Of a DNA stretch of 24,499 nucleotides, positions 7,576-16,452 are shown piece after piece. How positions within the stretch are numbered: position 1 is the first letter of the stretch; each line of letters opens with the position of its first letter. The notes under the pieces are model-generated. The model ran no database searches. It was not told where the DNA came from and was given only the letters and a program-made list of their open reading frames with translations. The position numbers were made by a program, and so were the translations under genes. The DNA comes from an uncultured bacterium. GTDB taxonomy: Bacteria > Cyanobacteriota > Vampirovibrionia > Gastranaerophilales > Gastranaerophilaceae. Location: positions 1 through 24,499 of the forward strand of contig OMVC01000200.1 of the NCBI GenBank assembly GCA_900314375.1, written 5' to 3'.

Positions 7576-7688
7576 AGGAGTATCCTATTTGCCCACATAG
7601 GGCTCTGATGAGTGTTATACCCCATCACCACTCTTAAAACAAAAAGGTATCCGGTTACTTTTTTATTAGGAGTGCCAAGTATGGATAC
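7576..7688 (+). promoter_or_regulatory. Structured 5' leader with possible start-codon sequestration
   Basis: The leader carries GTATCC twice (7580-7585 and 7647-7652). Either copy can pair with GGATAC at 7683-7688, which includes the last base of the start codon; the nearer pairing leaves the AGGAG ribosome site (7668-7672) in a 30-nt loop. Between them, TGATG/CATCA and GAGTG/CACTC are overlapping stems that cannot both form. I recognise no known riboswitch class. Regulation by structure is inference. Confidence 0.35.
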
Positions 7689-8946
7689 ACTTAAATACTA
7701 CAAAATAGAGGATCAACAGAGAAAAGCATTTGAATATGCTTATGCAGTTATATTGTTATTAATTTTAGCTCTTTCGCCGGGCGTGGCTCAGCAGCCGATA
7801 TTCGCGAACGATTTAATCGCAAATACGGTAATTACGGCACCTACATTAAAACACACCGGCGAGAGAGTTCTGTTAAATACAAACGCAAACCCGTATATTT
7901 TAGAAGAACAATTCGAACAAAGGATACAAACAAAGTATAGCGGTTTAACAGTACACAATGTAGACAAGGGGATTAAACATGTAAAATTAACAAAATACTA
8001 CGCAGGCAAGCCTGTCAGAATTAACGTAGTAGAGATGAATCATAAAATAGCAAGTAATTACGAAGTAAAACCGGCAACTGCATCAACTTGGACTCTGCAT
8101 CATAAAACTACATTAAGAACAATTGCAGGAAGAACAAACTCTATTGTTGCAATCAACGGCGGTTTTTTCAAGCCGCAAACAGGTGTTCCGTTAGGAACTC
8201 TTATGATTGACGGGAAGATTTACACAGGTCCGATATACAACAGAGTAGCAATGGGAATATTTGAAGACGGATATGATGTTGGCAGAGTAAGCATAGAAGG
8301 GAAAATTACAGGTAACGGTCATACAATAAAAATTGATAATATAAATCAACCGCGCATCTTATCCTCATACGTTTTGGCATACACAAGGGATTGGGGGAAA
8401 TATGCTCCGGCATCGCCTAAATATGGTGTACAACTACAAATTGAAGGAAATCGTATTTTGGCAGCATCCGCCAATCCCCTTTCCATTCCTGAAAACGGAT
8501 ATGTTTTGGTTGGTCCGAAAGAAGTTTTAGGAAAACTTTTTGGAGCGCAACATGTTGACGCGCAAATCGGAATGAACCCTGAATGGAAAAACGTTAAACA
8601 CATCATAAGCGGGGGGCCATATCTTGTCAGAAACGGGAATGTATATATCGATACTTATGAAGAAAAACTCACTGCAATTTCAGGCAGAAACCCGAGAACT
8701 GCTATCGGTTATACTAAAGACAATGATCTGATACTTGTGGCAGTGGACGGCAGAGAAGGAAGCTCTATCGGAATGACGCTATACGAACTTGCCAATTTTA
8801 TGAAATCACTTGGTTGTATAAACGCTATAAATCTTGATGGGGGAGGCTCAACAGTCATGTATGTTGACGGAATGATTGTAAATAATCCTCAACAAATCGG
8901 AGGTATTGCTTTATCAAATGCTCTTGTCGTTGCCAGAAAAAACTAA
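7681..8946 (+). CDS. Exported phosphodiester glycosidase (NAGPA-domain) protein
   Basis: A 421-residue protein with an N-terminal hydrophobic segment (AVILLLILALSPGVAQ, ~21-36) that acts as a signal peptide or anchor, so it should work outside the cytoplasm. The C-terminal ~270 residues match the NAGPA domain: INGGFF (~157-162), GRNPRTAIG (~336-344) and LDGGGSTVMY (~384-393). The family is named for the enzyme that uncovers mannose 6-phosphate by cutting GlcNAc-phosphodiester bonds; bacterial members are secreted or spore/envelope proteins, mostly of unproven substrate. The start at ATG 7681 follows TTAGGAG by 8 nt; an upstream in-frame start at 7612 lacks such a site. Convergent with the metzincin gene, 43 nt away. 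The likely target is envelope or extracellular glycan, by inference. Confidence 0.85.
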   Translation: MDTLKYYKIEDQQRKAFEYAYAVILLLILALSPGVAQQPIFANDLIANTVITAPTLKHTGERVLLNTNANPYILEEQFEQRIQTKYSGLTVHNVDKGIKHVKLTKYYAGKPVRINVVEMNHKIASNYEVKPATASTWTLHHKTTLRTIAGRTNSIVAINGGFFKPQTGVPLGTLMIDGKIYTGPIYNRVAMGIFEDGYDVGRVSIEGKITGNGHTIKIDNINQPRILSSYVLAYTRDWGKYAPASPKYGVQLQIEGNRILAASANPLSIPENGYVLVGPKEVLGKLFGAQHVDAQIGMNPEWKNVKHIISGGPYLVRNGNVYIDTYEEKLTAISGRNPRTAIGYTKDNDLILVAVDGREGSSIGMTLYELANFMKSLGCINAINLDGGGSTVMYVDGMIVNNPQQIGGIALSNALVVARKN

Positions 8947-8989
8947 AAACAATTTAATTGAAATTTAATGTCATACAAAAGTCAAAATG

Positions 8990-10297
8990 CTACTTGGTAT
9001 TGAGAATTTGTATATCATTTATCAATTCATCAACTCTGGAACAAGGTTTTATCGCCTTTGCTTTTTGTGCATGTTCAAGCGCTTTAGCAAGATTATGAGA
9101 ATTATAATGCAATATAGCACGATTATATTCAACTAAATACTTTTCATCTTGTGAACGAGCCAGATTTTCCGCTGTATCAAGCGCCTTGAAGGCCTCATCT
9201 TCTTGACCTGAATTTGCATAAATAGAAGATATATTTATATAGCCCGACGCGAAATTCGGATATTTTTTTATATATTGCTTTATTTCATTAAGTTTCTTTT
9301 TTATAATCTCGTCATCGTTACCCAACACTAACGGCGCATAATATAAACCTTCGCGATTAAAATTTTTAATATTAGTAACTGTAGGCGCAAGATTGTACAA
9401 AAGTGTAATCGTGTTTATATCACTTATAGTAAAACTGTTTCTAAAATACATTTCAGAGCGCCTAAAAGAGTATTTAGCGCTGGATGTCGCATACATAACA
9501 TCTCCCTTAGTTTCGCTATGTCCCATAATTCCAAGCGCATGACCTATTTCATGAAGAGATGCATTGTAAATTTCTTCAGGGGCAAAATTTTTATTAAAAC
9601 AATTTGTTTTATGAATTGTAATGCTCATTTTTTCCAGAATATGATGCTTATTAATATCGGGAAATGTTGTTGCAATGACATAATTATTAACTCCTTCTCC
9701 ACATTCATCTCCGGAATAATCAATATATTTTACAACAATATTTGCAGCCTTTTCACTATCTGTCATCACAAATTTGATAAAATCAATATTATTCATCCAA
9801 GCAGAAAAAGCATCTTCAACATTTTTACTATAGTACGAAGGGATATCAGATTTTTTCTCAATATATACCTTTAAAGGAAAAGATGATTTATCCCAGCGGA
9901 TAATATCTTTATTTTGAATTGCATTATATATGTAATTTTCTTCAAACTTATCTGACAATTTTGTTTTTAAACGAATAATATAAGCTTTTGCATAAGTTTT
10001 GGCAGAATCATTAACGTTGGAATTTGCCATTTTATAAAGTGCTTCCTGAACACCATAATCAGGTTCAAGTTTAGCCAATGTTTGAACATACATAAACCGT
10101 GCAGCTCTGTTTTGAGGGTCATTTAGCAATATACGCTCAAATTTTTCAACAGCCTGAACATAATTACCCGCTTCGTATAATTTTTTACCGTTTTCATAAA
10201 AATAAGCAGTACTTAATGGAGATTTTGCCCATAAAAAATACAAGCCAACAAATAACAATAACAGCAATAAAATTTTACTGATTATCTTTTTTATCAT
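8990..10297 (-). CDS. Membrane-anchored TPR-metzincin metallopeptidase
   Basis: A 435-residue protein with an N-terminal membrane segment (IISKILLLLLLFVGLYFLW, 5-23), so the rest probably lies outside the cytoplasm. Residues ~30-120 contain TPR-like helices (GNYVQAVEKFERILLNDPQN). A zinc peptidase domain follows with HEIGHALGIMGH (His249, Glu250, His253, His260) and a Met-turn DVMY (Met268), placing it in the matrixin-like metzincins, in the variant with one extra residue before the third histidine. Residues ~325-420 are further TPR repeats (NSGQEDEAFKALDTAEN; NLAKALEHAQKA). The start at ATG 10297 follows AAGGA by 5 nt and overlaps the scpB stop by 23 nt, so it is translated as the last gene of the smc operon. 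The substrate is unknown; the TPRs probably bind partner proteins. Confidence 0.83.
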   Translation of the reverse strand: MIKKIISKILLLLLLFVGLYFLWAKSPLSTAYFYENGKKLYEAGNYVQAVEKFERILLNDPQNRAARFMYVQTLAKLEPDYGVQEALYKMANSNVNDSAKTYAKAYIIRLKTKLSDKFEENYIYNAIQNKDIIRWDKSSFPLKVYIEKKSDIPSYYSKNVEDAFSAWMNNIDFIKFVMTDSEKAANIVVKYIDYSGDECGEGVNNYVIATTFPDINKHHILEKMSITIHKTNCFNKNFAPEEIYNASLHEIGHALGIMGHSETKGDVMYATSSAKYSFRRSEMYFRNSFTISDINTITLLYNLAPTVTNIKNFNREGLYYAPLVLGNDDEIIKKKLNEIKQYIKKYPNFASGYINISSIYANSGQEDEAFKALDTAENLARSQDEKYLVEYNRAILHYNSHNLAKALEHAQKAKAIKPCSRVDELINDIQILNTK

Positions 10298-10790
10298 TTA
10301 ATTCCTTTTCCAATTGCATTGCCAAGGCATTGATATCACCTTTTAATTTGAAATATTCAGCAAATTTTGGGGTAGTTTTGAGATTAATACTTCTGCCATT
10401 TTTGTCTTTATGCTTTGAAACCAAACCGCGTTCTACAAGCTCTGCAACATGTTCATACGCATTTGAACGCAATTTTACAAGTTCTGTTTGTCTTATCTGT
10501 TTTTTTATGGCGATAATCAATAAAGTTCTCAACACTGCAGGGGACAAATCAACAGGACATATTTTTTCAACAATATCCGAATAATCTTCTTTTACCTGCA
10601 AAATATAACCATCTTCATCATCAATTTCCAAAGCTCCGTCACGCGAAGAATAATCCATAATCAATTCCAATAATGCTTCTTCTATAACTTCAGGCTCTTC
10701 ATCCAAATATGCAGAAATTTCATCTAACGTTAACGCTTTTGCTGTGACAAACAAAACCGCCTCTATTCTTGACTTAAGCTGTTGCGACAT
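10275..10790 (-). CDS. scpB: Segregation and condensation protein B
   Basis: A 171-residue cytosolic kleisin-associated protein that binds ScpA and, with SMC, forms the bacterial condensin used for chromosome organisation and segregation. The N-terminus (LKSRIEAVLFVTAKALTLDE) is the characteristic ScpB first winged-helix start; the second winged helix spans ~85-150 (LRTLLIIAIKKQIRQTELVK). The C-terminal tail is short and charged. The start at ATG 10790 lies inside scpA (17-nt overlap), with an AAAGGCGG ribosome site in the scpA coding sequence. The order smc-scpA-scpB confirms the identification, since ScpB sequences are otherwise weakly conserved. Confidence 0.92.
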   Translation of the reverse strand: MSQQLKSRIEAVLFVTAKALTLDEISAYLDEEPEVIEEALLELIMDYSSRDGALEIDDEDGYILQVKEDYSDIVEKICPVDLSPAVLRTLLIIAIKKQIRQTELVKLRSNAYEHVAELVERGLVSKHKDKNGRSINLKTTPKFAEYFKLKGDINALAMQLEKELNDKKDNQ

Positions 10791-11586
10791 GGCTACCGCC
10801 TTTCACAACATACAAATCGGAATAAAATTCTTCCTGTTCCAATTCATAATCCGTATCACGGCTTAAAAATAACAGAGCCATATACGCACTTATTCTGTCT
10901 AACCCTAAAGGAGCTAAATCATTTAACTCAATTTTATCATTATATTCAAAAATTTGTTCTAAATTATCTTTCAACTTTTGTACAGCTTCTTCGATATATT
11001 CTTCATGCGCCATTGATACGATTTCTTCAGGCGTTAATCTGGAATAATTGCGCACATTACGCTTTGCACGCTCGTGAGCACTTTTATAAGAAGCTTTTTT
11101 CTCTAATTTTTCATAAAATTCAAGTTGTTTAATCAAATCTTTCAATGTAACGACACGATTACGATTAAGTCTTATACTTGTTCTGCGCTTTAGAGCTTCA
11201 TCCCAGCGAACAACATTACTTGTCGGTACAAATTCCTGTTCATCATCAGGATATTCTACAATAAATCCGTCCTCATCATATACCGGTTCTTCCGGTTCAT
11301 CATCTTGAAAATCCGCTATAGAAATTCCTGCCAAAACATTTGATTGCATACGGCATAAGATTGCAGCAAATAATAGTGTTCTGCTTGCTACTCTCAAATT
11401 CAAAGACTTCATCTCAATCATTTTTTGAAGATATTTCTCTGTAACATCAACAATATCAATATTCCAAGGGTCTATTTTACCTGATTTTGCCATATCAACA
11501 AGTATGCCGATACCGTCATTGGAATCTTTTGAACTTAAGCCTTCATATATTTCAAGATCTTGTGCATTTATCAAATTATTGTTCAT
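10774..11586 (-). CDS. scpA: Segregation and condensation protein A (kleisin)
   Basis: A 270-residue kleisin subunit that bridges the SMC heads and recruits ScpB. The N-terminal helix contains the family hallmark ILVDMAKSGKIDPWNIDIVD. The central part (~105-135) is a very acidic linker (DDEPEEPVYDEDG), followed by a basic Arg/Lys-rich helix (LKRRTSIRLNRNRVVTLKD). The C-terminal winged helix (ISAYMALLFLSRD) would contact the SMC head cap. Two ATGs lie close together, 11592 and 11586; I prefer 11586 because AAGAG sits 6 nt before it, while it abuts the other. The gene overlaps the end of smc by 11 nt and the start of scpB by 17 nt, which suggests translational coupling of the complex subunits. 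Confidence 0.93.
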   Translation of the reverse strand: MNNNLINAQDLEIYEGLSSKDSNDGIGILVDMAKSGKIDPWNIDIVDVTEKYLQKMIEMKSLNLRVASRTLLFAAILCRMQSNVLAGISIADFQDDEPEEPVYDEDGFIVEYPDDEQEFVPTSNVVRWDEALKRRTSIRLNRNRVVTLKDLIKQLEFYEKLEKKASYKSAHERAKRNVRNYSRLTPEEIVSMAHEEYIEEAVQKLKDNLEQIFEYNDKIELNDLAPLGLDRISAYMALLFLSRDTDYELEQEEFYSDLYVVKGGSHVATA

Positions 11587-14500
11587 CGTCATCTCTTAAT
11601 TTTACACCCGTAACTTTTGTTTTTCCCTTTTCTTTTTGAGTTACACCTATTGTTCTGGCAGCTGCCTCAATCATAGGTCGCCTGTGACTTACTACAATAA
11701 ACTGAGTATCAGTTGATTGTTTTTGTATCATTTCTGCAATCTTTTCGACATTCATTGTGTCTAAACTTGCATCAACTTCGTCTAACGCATAGAATGGCGC
11801 AGGTAAATATTTCTGAATAGAAAATACTAAAGCCAATGCTGTTAGCGCTTTTTCTCCTCCCGACAAAGCTCCGAGTTTATTATTCGTAACTTTATCTCGC
11901 GGTTTTGCTTCTATTGTCATACCTGCAGAAAGCGGATCTTTTTCATTCTCCAAAATCAATCTGCCTTCGCCTTCGGATAATTGATGATAAATATCTTTAA
12001 AGTTTTCGTTTATTGCAGTATATGTTGTCATAAACGCTTCTTTCTTCTGCTGTTCAAAACCGTTCATCTTGTCTAATATTGCTTGACGTTCTTGTGTAAG
12101 TGTTTGAATTTTATTATCTAATTCTTCTTTTCGTGCAGATTTTATTTCATAAGAAGTAATTGCACGCATATTTACATCGCCTAAATCCTGCATACGCTTT
12201 TCTAATCTTTGAATTTTTGAATTCAATTCATCAATAGAAATTTCCACAGGCTCAATTTTTTCAATATCAACACCGGAATTTGACAGAAAATCGGATGCTT
12301 CTTTTAATTGAGGTTCAAGCTCTCTGCGACGTGCCTTAAACGATTCTATTTGCTCATTTACGCGTTCTATTTCAGAAGCTTTCACTGCACTGTTTGTTTG
12401 AAGCTCTACTAAACTGTTATGAATTTCTTCTTTTTCTTTCACTAAAGCCCCTATCTTTTCATCAATTACTGCAATTTTATCAGATAGGGTTTTTAATTGT
12501 TCCTCTAAACGGATGATATCAGATTTTGCTTCTTCCTTGTCTTTTTCAAGAGATTCACTATTTTTTATTGTATTTTTGATATCCTCTTCTCTTGTCATAA
12601 TCATTTGCTCATTGAATTTAATTTTATTTTCGTAGCCGATTATTTCATTATTTACATTCATTCGATTTGATTCAAGCTGACGAATATCATTTTCAATGCC
12701 TTGAGTTTTTTCTTTCAATTCTTTTAAATCTTTGTCACCTAACAAATCATCAAGCTGCGCCAAGCGTTCTTGAGCCTTTGTTATATCATCAGCTAAAGAT
12801 ATTCGTTTTTCTTCAATTTTATCAAGTTCTTTTGAAAGTTTTTCAATATTAGGTTCATTTTCGTCGATAAATTTTTGTTTTTCATCAAGCAAACTTTGAC
12901 TTGCCGTAAAATTTGACACCATATTGTTTAATTCTATTTTTGCTTTTGAATATTCGGTAGAAGCATTTGAATGAGAAACTCTGACACTGTCAAGTTTTTC
13001 TTCAAGCTGTTTACGCTTAGCAATGGCATCGTTATATTTTTTCTGCAATTCTTCTAATTTTTTACGCGCATTTTCTAACTCTGCATCATCGTTTTTTCCA
13101 AAGCCAAACATTGATTTTTTAACATAACCGCCTGTAATAGCTGCTGATTTTTCATATAACTTACCGTCTAAAGTAACCATTCTGAACTTGCCCATCAAAG
13201 ATTCCGCAGCATCAGAATCCTCAACAATCAACGTATCGCCAACTGCATAGAAAAATGCATCCAGATACATATCGTCAAAATCAACAAGATTTATTGCATA
13301 ATCGATAACTCCGCGATTTTTTGGCAACTGCAATTTTGTCGGAGCTTTTTTTATTTTATTCAAAGGTATAAATGTTGCTCTGCCGGCTTTTGAGGAATTT
13401 AGCAATTCCATAGCAACGTAAGCTGCATGAGTATCTTCTACAACAATATGAGATAATCTTCCGCCAAAAGCGATATTAAGCGCCAATTCATATTCTTCAT
13501 CAACCGAGCCTAACTGCATCAAAGGAGCATGAACTCCATCCAAATTCGCATTCATAACAGCATTTATAGGGCCGCCTGACGGAGAAGCTGACAGGGCACT
13601 GCGTTGAGCTTCCATTTCGGTTAAGCGTCTGTATGCTGCGCGAACATCATGGTCAAAATCTTCAACCGAAGTTTTTGCATCATCAAGAGCTTTCATTGTT
13701 TTGCCCTGAATATCTTTCAATTCTTCCATTTCCTTCTGTAAATCGGAAACTTGAAGCTCTTTTAACGATTTTTTATCGGCAAATTCATCTTTATCTTTTG
13801 TAGCTTTTTCAATAAAATCTTTTGCATCTGATATTGAACTGCGCAGATTTTTTAATTCATTTTCTTTTGGTAAAGAATCTTTTAACAATTCATTATCTTT
13901 ATCTTTCAACCCATCAAGGACTTTTGAAGTTTCATTACGTTCCTGAATATATTTATCCGCAGTTGAACTTAAACCTGAAATATCTTTCAATTTTTTGGCA
14001 AGTTCGGCATTTTTTTCCTTTAATTGAGTTTCGATAATACCGATTTTGTCATGAGAAAGCTTTATATTCAGTCTTTCGTTTTCGATATTTTTCTTGAATT
14101 CTTCAATGCCGTTTTTGGAGTTTTCAATTGAGCGAAGACCTCTTTGAATTTGAGTATCCGAATAATCTATTGCACTCTTTTTTGTTTGAATTTGAGCACT
14201 CAAATTACTTTGTTCATCTTTTAATTTTGTCCGTTCTTCCTCACCTTGCTCTTGAAGTTTATCACTCAATTCTTTATACTTTTCGTTGACGAGTTTTATT
14301 CTTTCTTCTAAATCTTTTTTACTTAATTCTTTTTCTTTTAAATCTTTATTCGCTTTTAATATATTTTCGTGCGCCAATTCCAAATTACGTTTTAAATCAA
14401 AGAATTTAACGGTTCCGATTTGGGATTCAAGACCCGTTTTTTCGTCTTTTAATTTTTTATATTTTAGAGCAACTTCTCTTTCTTCTTTTAATTGCTCTAA

Positions 14501-15085
14501 TTCAGCACTAACTTCCGTATAAACAATTGTTGCTGTTTGAACACGCTGCTCAACTTTTTGCAATTCGCCTTTTGCCTGATCTATACGTCTGTCAAAATCA
14601 GCCACACCGGCAATTTCATCAATAATCCCCCTGCGGACTTTTGAGGAACAACCGATAATGCTGTTAACATCACCCTGCATAACAACGTTATAACTGTTTG
14701 GAGTTATGTTATATTCTTCTAAAACAGATTTTATATTCGTCAAAGTTTCAACTTTGTCATTCAAATAATATGTAGAAGCAAAGCCTTGGGAATTTTTCTT
14801 AATCCTTCTTGCGACAGAAACTTCTTCCGCATCTTTCAAACCGCCAAATGTAACTTTTACAAATGCCTCATTACGGTTATTAAACGAAGATATGAAATCG
14901 GACAAATTTTCAATACGCAAAGCACTGCCTGTACGCAAACCAAGCGCAAACATCACACTGTCAATAATATTACTTTTACCCGAACCGTTTGGACCAGATA
15001 CGGTCGTAAAACCATCCAACATTGGGATATCTGTTTTGTTGGCAAATGATTTGAAATTATCTATCTCTATCTTTTTTATGTACAT
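11576..15085 (-). CDS. smc: Chromosome segregation protein SMC
   Basis: A 1169-residue SMC ATPase, normal size, that dimerises and extrudes DNA loops with ScpA/ScpB to compact and separate chromosomes. The N-terminal head has Walker A GPNGSGKSN (~31-39). Long Lys/Glu/Asp-rich coiled coils (~165-490 and ~665-1000) flank a hinge (~500-650) with the region VHAPLMQLGSVDEEYELAL. The C-terminal head has the signature LSGGEKALTALALVFSIQ and Walker B YALDEVDASLD. The start is ATG 15085, since MYIKKIEIDNFKSF is the usual SMC N-terminus and GGGAAG lies 4 nt upstream; a TTG at 15097 would add four residues. It is the first gene of a four-gene overlapping operon with its own promoter at 15113-15141. Confidence 0.97.
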   Translation of the reverse strand: MYIKKIEIDNFKSFANKTDIPMLDGFTTVSGPNGSGKSNIIDSVMFALGLRTGSALRIENLSDFISSFNNRNEAFVKVTFGGLKDAEEVSVARRIKKNSQGFASTYYLNDKVETLTNIKSVLEEYNITPNSYNVVMQGDVNSIIGCSSKVRRGIIDEIAGVADFDRRIDQAKGELQKVEQRVQTATIVYTEVSAELEQLKEEREVALKYKKLKDEKTGLESQIGTVKFFDLKRNLELAHENILKANKDLKEKELSKKDLEERIKLVNEKYKELSDKLQEQGEEERTKLKDEQSNLSAQIQTKKSAIDYSDTQIQRGLRSIENSKNGIEEFKKNIENERLNIKLSHDKIGIIETQLKEKNAELAKKLKDISGLSSTADKYIQERNETSKVLDGLKDKDNELLKDSLPKENELKNLRSSISDAKDFIEKATKDKDEFADKKSLKELQVSDLQKEMEELKDIQGKTMKALDDAKTSVEDFDHDVRAAYRRLTEMEAQRSALSASPSGGPINAVMNANLDGVHAPLMQLGSVDEEYELALNIAFGGRLSHIVVEDTHAAYVAMELLNSSKAGRATFIPLNKIKKAPTKLQLPKNRGVIDYAINLVDFDDMYLDAFFYAVGDTLIVEDSDAAESLMGKFRMVTLDGKLYEKSAAITGGYVKKSMFGFGKNDDAELENARKKLEELQKKYNDAIAKRKQLEEKLDSVRVSHSNASTEYSKAKIELNNMVSNFTASQSLLDEKQKFIDENEPNIEKLSKELDKIEEKRISLADDITKAQERLAQLDDLLGDKDLKELKEKTQGIENDIRQLESNRMNVNNEIIGYENKIKFNEQMIMTREEDIKNTIKNSESLEKDKEEAKSDIIRLEEQLKTLSDKIAVIDEKIGALVKEKEEIHNSLVELQTNSAVKASEIERVNEQIESFKARRRELEPQLKEASDFLSNSGVDIEKIEPVEISIDELNSKIQRLEKRMQDLGDVNMRAITSYEIKSARKEELDNKIQTLTQERQAILDKMNGFEQQKKEAFMTTYTAINENFKDIYHQLSEGEGRLILENEKDPLSAGMTIEAKPRDKVTNNKLGALSGGEKALTALALVFSIQKYLPAPFYALDEVDASLDTMNVEKIAEMIQKQSTDTQFIVVSHRRPMIEAAARTIGVTQKEKGKTKVTGVKLRDDDEQ

Positions 15086-15112
15086 GAATCTTCCCAAGTA
15101 TAATATATATCC

Positions 15113-15141
15113 ATACTACAGGGATATTAACGTCATGTCAA
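15113..15141 (-). promoter_or_regulatory. Sigma-70-type promoter of the smc operon
   Basis: On the minus strand TTGACA (15136-15141), a 17-bp spacer and TAGTAT (15113-15118). This is the best -35 match in the window. Transcription would start near 15106, giving a 21-nt leader with GGGAAG before the smc ATG. It lies between the stop of the regulator gene (15160) and smc, so smc need not depend on read-through. Confidence 0.75.
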
Positions 15142-15159
15142 ACAATTTACAATAATATA

Positions 15160-16335
15160 CTAGTTCTCAACAATGCCTTTTCCGTATTCCTTGGCATATT
15201 GCGGATTAACTGCAAGCCACTTAAAGGCTTGAGTATCAACTTCAGGCATATCAATAACAAAAGTTCCGCCGTACCTACCGCGAGAAAATACTAAATAACC
15301 TTCTTTTGCCAAATTATGAAAAGCCTTACGAACAGTATTTTGACTCAAATCCAACTCTTGCGCTAATTCGGATATTGAAGGTAATTTATCACCTATTTGA
15401 TAATTATTTACTATTAGCTTTTTAACATAATTTTGCGTTTTTTCATAATGATAAAACGCAGTATCCGCTGCCGGAGCAAAAATCGAAGTTTCCGGTTTTA
15501 AATCTACTGTTTTGTCATTTGGAATACGAATAACCGTAGTACCGTATCTGCCCCTTTTTGGTAATAATATTCCGTTATCGGACAAAACTTTTAATGCATC
15601 ATGAATAGTCTTTATACTTGCTTTTAACTCTTGAGATAGCACCATGTGTGTAGGAAGCCTGTCGCCTACTTTCAAATTTGCACTTATATAATTTTCCAAA
15701 TCTTTTACAACCATATCAACAAGAGTTTTTGCTTTTGCAGATTCTATTTCTTCAGCCAAATCAAAATCCACCGATTTTAATATCCAGCCATATTCACTTG
15801 AATTTTTATATTTGTGCTCTAAAATACCTTGAATTGACAAGTTTTCCATAGCTAAACGTACAGTATTGGCAGTATATCCTGTTATGGTTGCCAACGTTGC
15901 AGACGAAGGCATTGTTTTTCCTACTTTTATGCCATTATTTATTATATAACGTTTTATTGAATTAGCCGCCATATCACGCTTTGAGGTAAGTTTCCTCAAT
16001 GTTGTAACAGGCTGTTTATAATTACGAACCAATGTACCTATACATTGTTTTGATTCTACGTAGCCTAAATCTTCAATATAGCGAAAAGCATTTTGCATAG
16101 TTCCGATACTTACGCCTAAAAGATATGCAAATTCGGGTTTTGAAGGCAATACATCATTAAAATTCATACTACCGTCTTTCAAACCTTGCTCAATAACGCC
16201 CATAAGCCATTTTCCAACAGCGACGGACTTTGCTTCATATAGGTTTTTCAAATCAGGCAATGAAGCCTTTATGTCTGATATTTTAAGATGTCTTAAATCT
16301 GATTTTTTTGGGAATATATAATTATTCTTACTCAT
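15160..16335 (-). CDS. Tandem four-module GntR-type winged-helix DNA-binding protein
   Basis: A 391-residue protein made of four consecutive GntR-type winged-helix modules, at about 36-105, 118-187, 203-271 and 297-362. Their helix-turn-helix cores line up without gaps over 31 residues each, starting at 63, 142, 227 and 318: (L/M)P(S/T) at the start, a middle hydrophobic 'LA..L' or similar, S/T..T(V/I/M) in the recognition helix, then 'L...G(I/Y)(L/V)'. Modules 3 and 4 also share the wing RGRYG(T/G)T. No FCD, UTRA or aminotransferase effector domain is present, unlike usual GntR regulators, which have one such module plus an effector domain. It starts at ATG 16335 behind AAAGGAAA. It likely binds extended DNA sites; ligand and targets are unknown. 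A palindrome in its own promoter suggests autoregulation. Confidence 0.85.
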   Translation of the reverse strand: MSKNNYIFPKKSDLRHLKISDIKASLPDLKNLYEAKSVAVGKWLMGVIEQGLKDGSMNFNDVLPSKPEFAYLLGVSIGTMQNAFRYIEDLGYVESKQCIGTLVRNYKQPVTTLRKLTSKRDMAANSIKRYIINNGIKVGKTMPSSATLATITGYTANTVRLAMENLSIQGILEHKYKNSSEYGWILKSVDFDLAEEIESAKAKTLVDMVVKDLENYISANLKVGDRLPTHMVLSQELKASIKTIHDALKVLSDNGILLPKRGRYGTTVIRIPNDKTVDLKPETSIFAPAADTAFYHYEKTQNYVKKLIVNNYQIGDKLPSISELAQELDLSQNTVRKAFHNLAKEGYLVFSRGRYGGTFVIDMPEVDTQAFKWLAVNPQYAKEYGKGIVEN

Positions 16336-16356
16336 ATTATTTTCCTTTCGGTTTTA

Positions 16357-16385
16357 ATAATACACTATGTGTAAAAAAACATCAA
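16357..16385 (-). promoter_or_regulatory. Promoter of the four-module regulator with an embedded palindrome
   Basis: On the minus strand TTGATG (16380-16385), a 17-bp spacer and TATTAT (16357-16362). The perfect inverted repeat TACAC-TAT-GTGTA at 16361-16373 covers the -10 side of the spacer, a typical position for a repressor operator. The remaining intergenic DNA up to the divergent umuC start is AT-rich with no other clear repeat. Confidence 0.55.
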
Positions 16386-16452
16386 GATATTTTTTGCTAT
16401 TTTTTATAGATTTATTACGAAAACAAAATATTTAATTGACCTGTTATATAAT

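Noticed and set aside
7604..7640. CTGATGAG followed by a small stem, recalling the core of a hammerhead ribozyme.
   Set aside because: The required GAAA after stem II is absent (the sequence reads TTAAAAC) and no matching stems I and III or cleavage triplet could be found.
16386..16452. A LexA (SOS) operator upstream of umuC.
   Set aside because: No inverted repeat of the known GAAC-N4-GTTC or CTG-N10-CAG type was found in this AT-rich stretch; a lineage-specific box cannot be excluded.
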